Part shown: positions 19,265-20,242 of the stretch, one piece after another | How the letters are laid out: each line of letters opens with the position of its first letter | How positions within the stretch are numbered: position 1 is the first letter of the stretch | Virus record (IMG/VR): IMGVR_UViG_3300034407_003447 | Coordinates: 1 to 20,242 of that record | DNA length: 20,242 nucleotides | Source of the DNA: a virus | Reading direction: 5' to 3' (one strand) | Program-made: the position numbers and the translations under genes | Notes under the pieces: model-generated | Told to the model about the DNA's origin: nothing | The model's input: only the letters and a program-made list of their open reading frames with translations | The model's database searches: none

Positions 19265-19843
19265 ATGTTAATTCACGGTAACGGTAAAGAACTCCCAAGC
19301 GAGATAGACCCAAAAAATAATATTTGTTTAGTAGTAACCCACGAAGACGGTTCAAAAGATTGGTGGTACGGTGCAAACCTAGTCACTAATGACGGTGATA
19401 TATATTATGCTAAAAAAGCAGCAGGAGAAACCCCTGCAACTAATGAGGACTTTGGTGCTTCAGCATGTGTTTTACAAAACCCATCAAGTGCAGACACCAT
19501 TGCAAAAACTGATACCTATGGAAGTGTAAACAATCCAATTACAACTACAGGTGCAGTTAGAGGTTTAACAGCAACTTATCCAAAAACCGATGATCAAGAT
19601 TCTGATAATACAGGTGCTTCAGCAGATGCAATATCTTACAGATTTGATTGGGCAACCAACCAAATTGATACATCAGCAGGAAACCCAATTACAGGAGGAG
19701 CAATTTATGATGTTGGACAAACATCTCCAGTATCAGGAACTAAAATCTTGACACACTGGAACTTTACATCTCCTGCAACATTCCACAAGACAAGCACAGA
19801 TACTCTAAAATTATTCGTCAACCATACATTTAACGGAGTATAA
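19265..19843 (+). CDS. Tail-fibre-type structural protein, 192 aa
   Basis: The protein is beta-rich and Thr/Ser/Asp-rich. It starts MLIHGNGKELPSEIDPKNNI with a Trp-rich turn DWWYG. The closing stretch PATFHKTSTDTLKLFVNHTF NGV is similar in style to a block I recall in tail-fibre or virion proteins of marine phages (...KTxSDTLKxFVNHTxNG). The segment YRFDWATNQIDTSAGNPITG fits a fibre-adhesin fold. It has its own TATA box and starts a set of at least three closely spaced genes (19265, 19852, 20001). It is probably exposed on the virion. No catalytic or chaperone domain is seen. Confidence 0.6.
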   Translation: MLIHGNGKELPSEIDPKNNICLVVTHEDGSKDWWYGANLVTNDGDIYYAKKAAGETPATNEDFGASACVLQNPSSADTIAKTDTYGSVNNPITTTGAVRGLTATYPKTDDQDSDNTGASADAISYRFDWATNQIDTSAGNPITGGAIYDVGQTSPVSGTKILTHWNFTSPATFHKTSTDTLKLFVNHTFNGV

Positions 19844-19851
19844 CCACTACC

Positions 19852-20001
19852 ATGTTTAATTCATGGAGTGTATTTAATCTTTTAGAACGATTAAATATGA
19901 GGTTCCCAAAAGCAACAGGGGGACTTGACGACAAAGTTAGATTTGATGAGAAAGTAAATTTTGTACTAACAAAAGAAAACAAAGAGGTACGTGGTAATTA
20001 A
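19852..20001 (+). CDS. Small hypothetical protein in the fibre operon, 49 aa
   Basis: A short frame beginning MFNSWSVFNLLERLNMRFPK and ending KENKEVRGN, basic overall, with no known motif. It starts 8 bases after the stop of the 192-residue gene, and its stop overlaps the ATG of the next gene by one base (TAATG), a coupling seen in other gene pairs here. A GGAG 13 bases upstream is a weak Shine-Dalgarno site. The coupling and viral codon use make it likely to be real, but no function can be given; small proteins between fibre genes may be assembly factors. Confidence 0.6.
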   Translation: MFNSWSVFNLLERLNMRFPKATGGLDDKVRFDEKVNFVLTKENKEVRGN

Positions 20002-20242
20002 TGGCACGTAAAGCACTTTATAAACACGCAACACAAGTAGATACTAATACTTATCCTGATGATGGTTCTTCTCCAGTAGGTTCTAATGAATGGAATGAAT
20101 CACCAGATCCACAAGGTATGCTTGGTTTTTCTCCACAAACAGCAACCATTACAATAGCAAGTGGAGCTGCAACAGTTACAGATACAATTACAGTAGTCGC
20201 AGCAGAGACAGGAACAACTGATACTTTAGACACATTAGCAAT
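20001..20242 (+). CDS. Fibre/adhesin-type structural protein, 5' part only
   Basis: The frame runs off the window after 80 codons. It starts MARKALYKHATQVDTNTYPD, then GSSPVGSNEWNESPDPQGML GFSP, and continues with a Thr-rich strand series (ATITIASGAATVTDTITVVA). The GSNEWN...GMLGF pattern is one I recall from marine phage tail-fibre proteins, where it precedes a beta-helical or jelly-roll adhesin. GAGGT at 19984-19988 and the TAATG overlap support the start. It is probably the beginning of a longer fibre or receptor-binding protein; the remainder is needed to know the domain. Confidence 0.6.
   Translation, partial: MARKALYKHATQVDTNTYPDDGSSPVGSNEWNESPDPQGMLGFSPQTATITIASGAATVTDTITVVAAETGTTDTLDTLA

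Noticed and set aside
1-20242. CRISPR arrays, insertion sequences, integrase or terminase
   Set aside because: Looked for direct-repeat arrays, inverted-repeat-flanked transposase genes and the typical enzyme motifs; none found in this window.

Overview
This window is the virion-building (morphogenesis) module of a tailed, HK97-type archaeal virus (Caudoviricetes). The host is most likely an ammonia-oxidising thaumarchaeon (Nitrososphaeria, marine Nitrosopumilus-like). Archaeal origin is read directly from the DNA. It is AT-rich. Almost every gene that does not abut its upstream neighbour has a TATA box centred about 23-30 bases before its ATG, so it would be transcribed leaderless. Genes inside gene pairs or trios mostly carry Shine-Dalgarno sequences instead. 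T-runs follow several genes. The thaumarchaeal assignment rests on a small zinc-finger protein (369-569, minus) of a type I recall from thaumarchaeal genomes, and on several proteins that look like those of marine tailed viruses; it is inference.

Layout. 1-156: a GC-rich, hairpin-rich stretch with no convincing gene. 157-729: three small accessory genes around a divergent promoter. 784-3273: portal protein with two cysteine clusters, then two small genes, one with two zinc-ribbon-like cysteine pairs. 3270-3707: a lone minus-strand gene of unknown function. 3778-4330: two small membrane proteins, possible holins. 4394-8916: capsid block, made of a maturation protease fused to a very long multi-motif tail, an acidic coiled-coil scaffold candidate, and the major capsid protein. 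8984-9928: a secreted six-cysteine protein. 9978-10778: two small beta-rich decoration-like proteins separated by a palindrome cluster.

10812-13110: neck genes (head-tail adaptor, an unrecognised basic protein in the tail-completion position, tail terminator). 13141-16384: tail tube, tail-assembly chaperone with an overlapping -1 frame that looks like a gpG/gpGT programmed frameshift, and tape measure. 16381-19202: distal-tail protein with a fibronectin type III domain and a hub protein with an inserted LamG/concanavalin-like domain. 19265-20242: fibre or adhesin-type genes, the last cut by the window edge.

The genes form one assembly line: scaffold plus capsid protein form the prohead on the portal, the protease matures it, adaptor and terminator join the tail, and tube, chaperone and tape measure build a tail of modest length. 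No sheath gene is visible, so a siphovirus-like non-contractile tail is likeliest. Terminase, replication genes, integrase, tRNAs and CRISPR arrays were not seen. Nothing here is clearly a wholly new system. The most unusual items are the protease fusion, the secreted protein inside the head cluster, the zinc-binding portal, the chaperone frameshift, the palindrome cluster, and the structured GC-rich stretch at the left edge.
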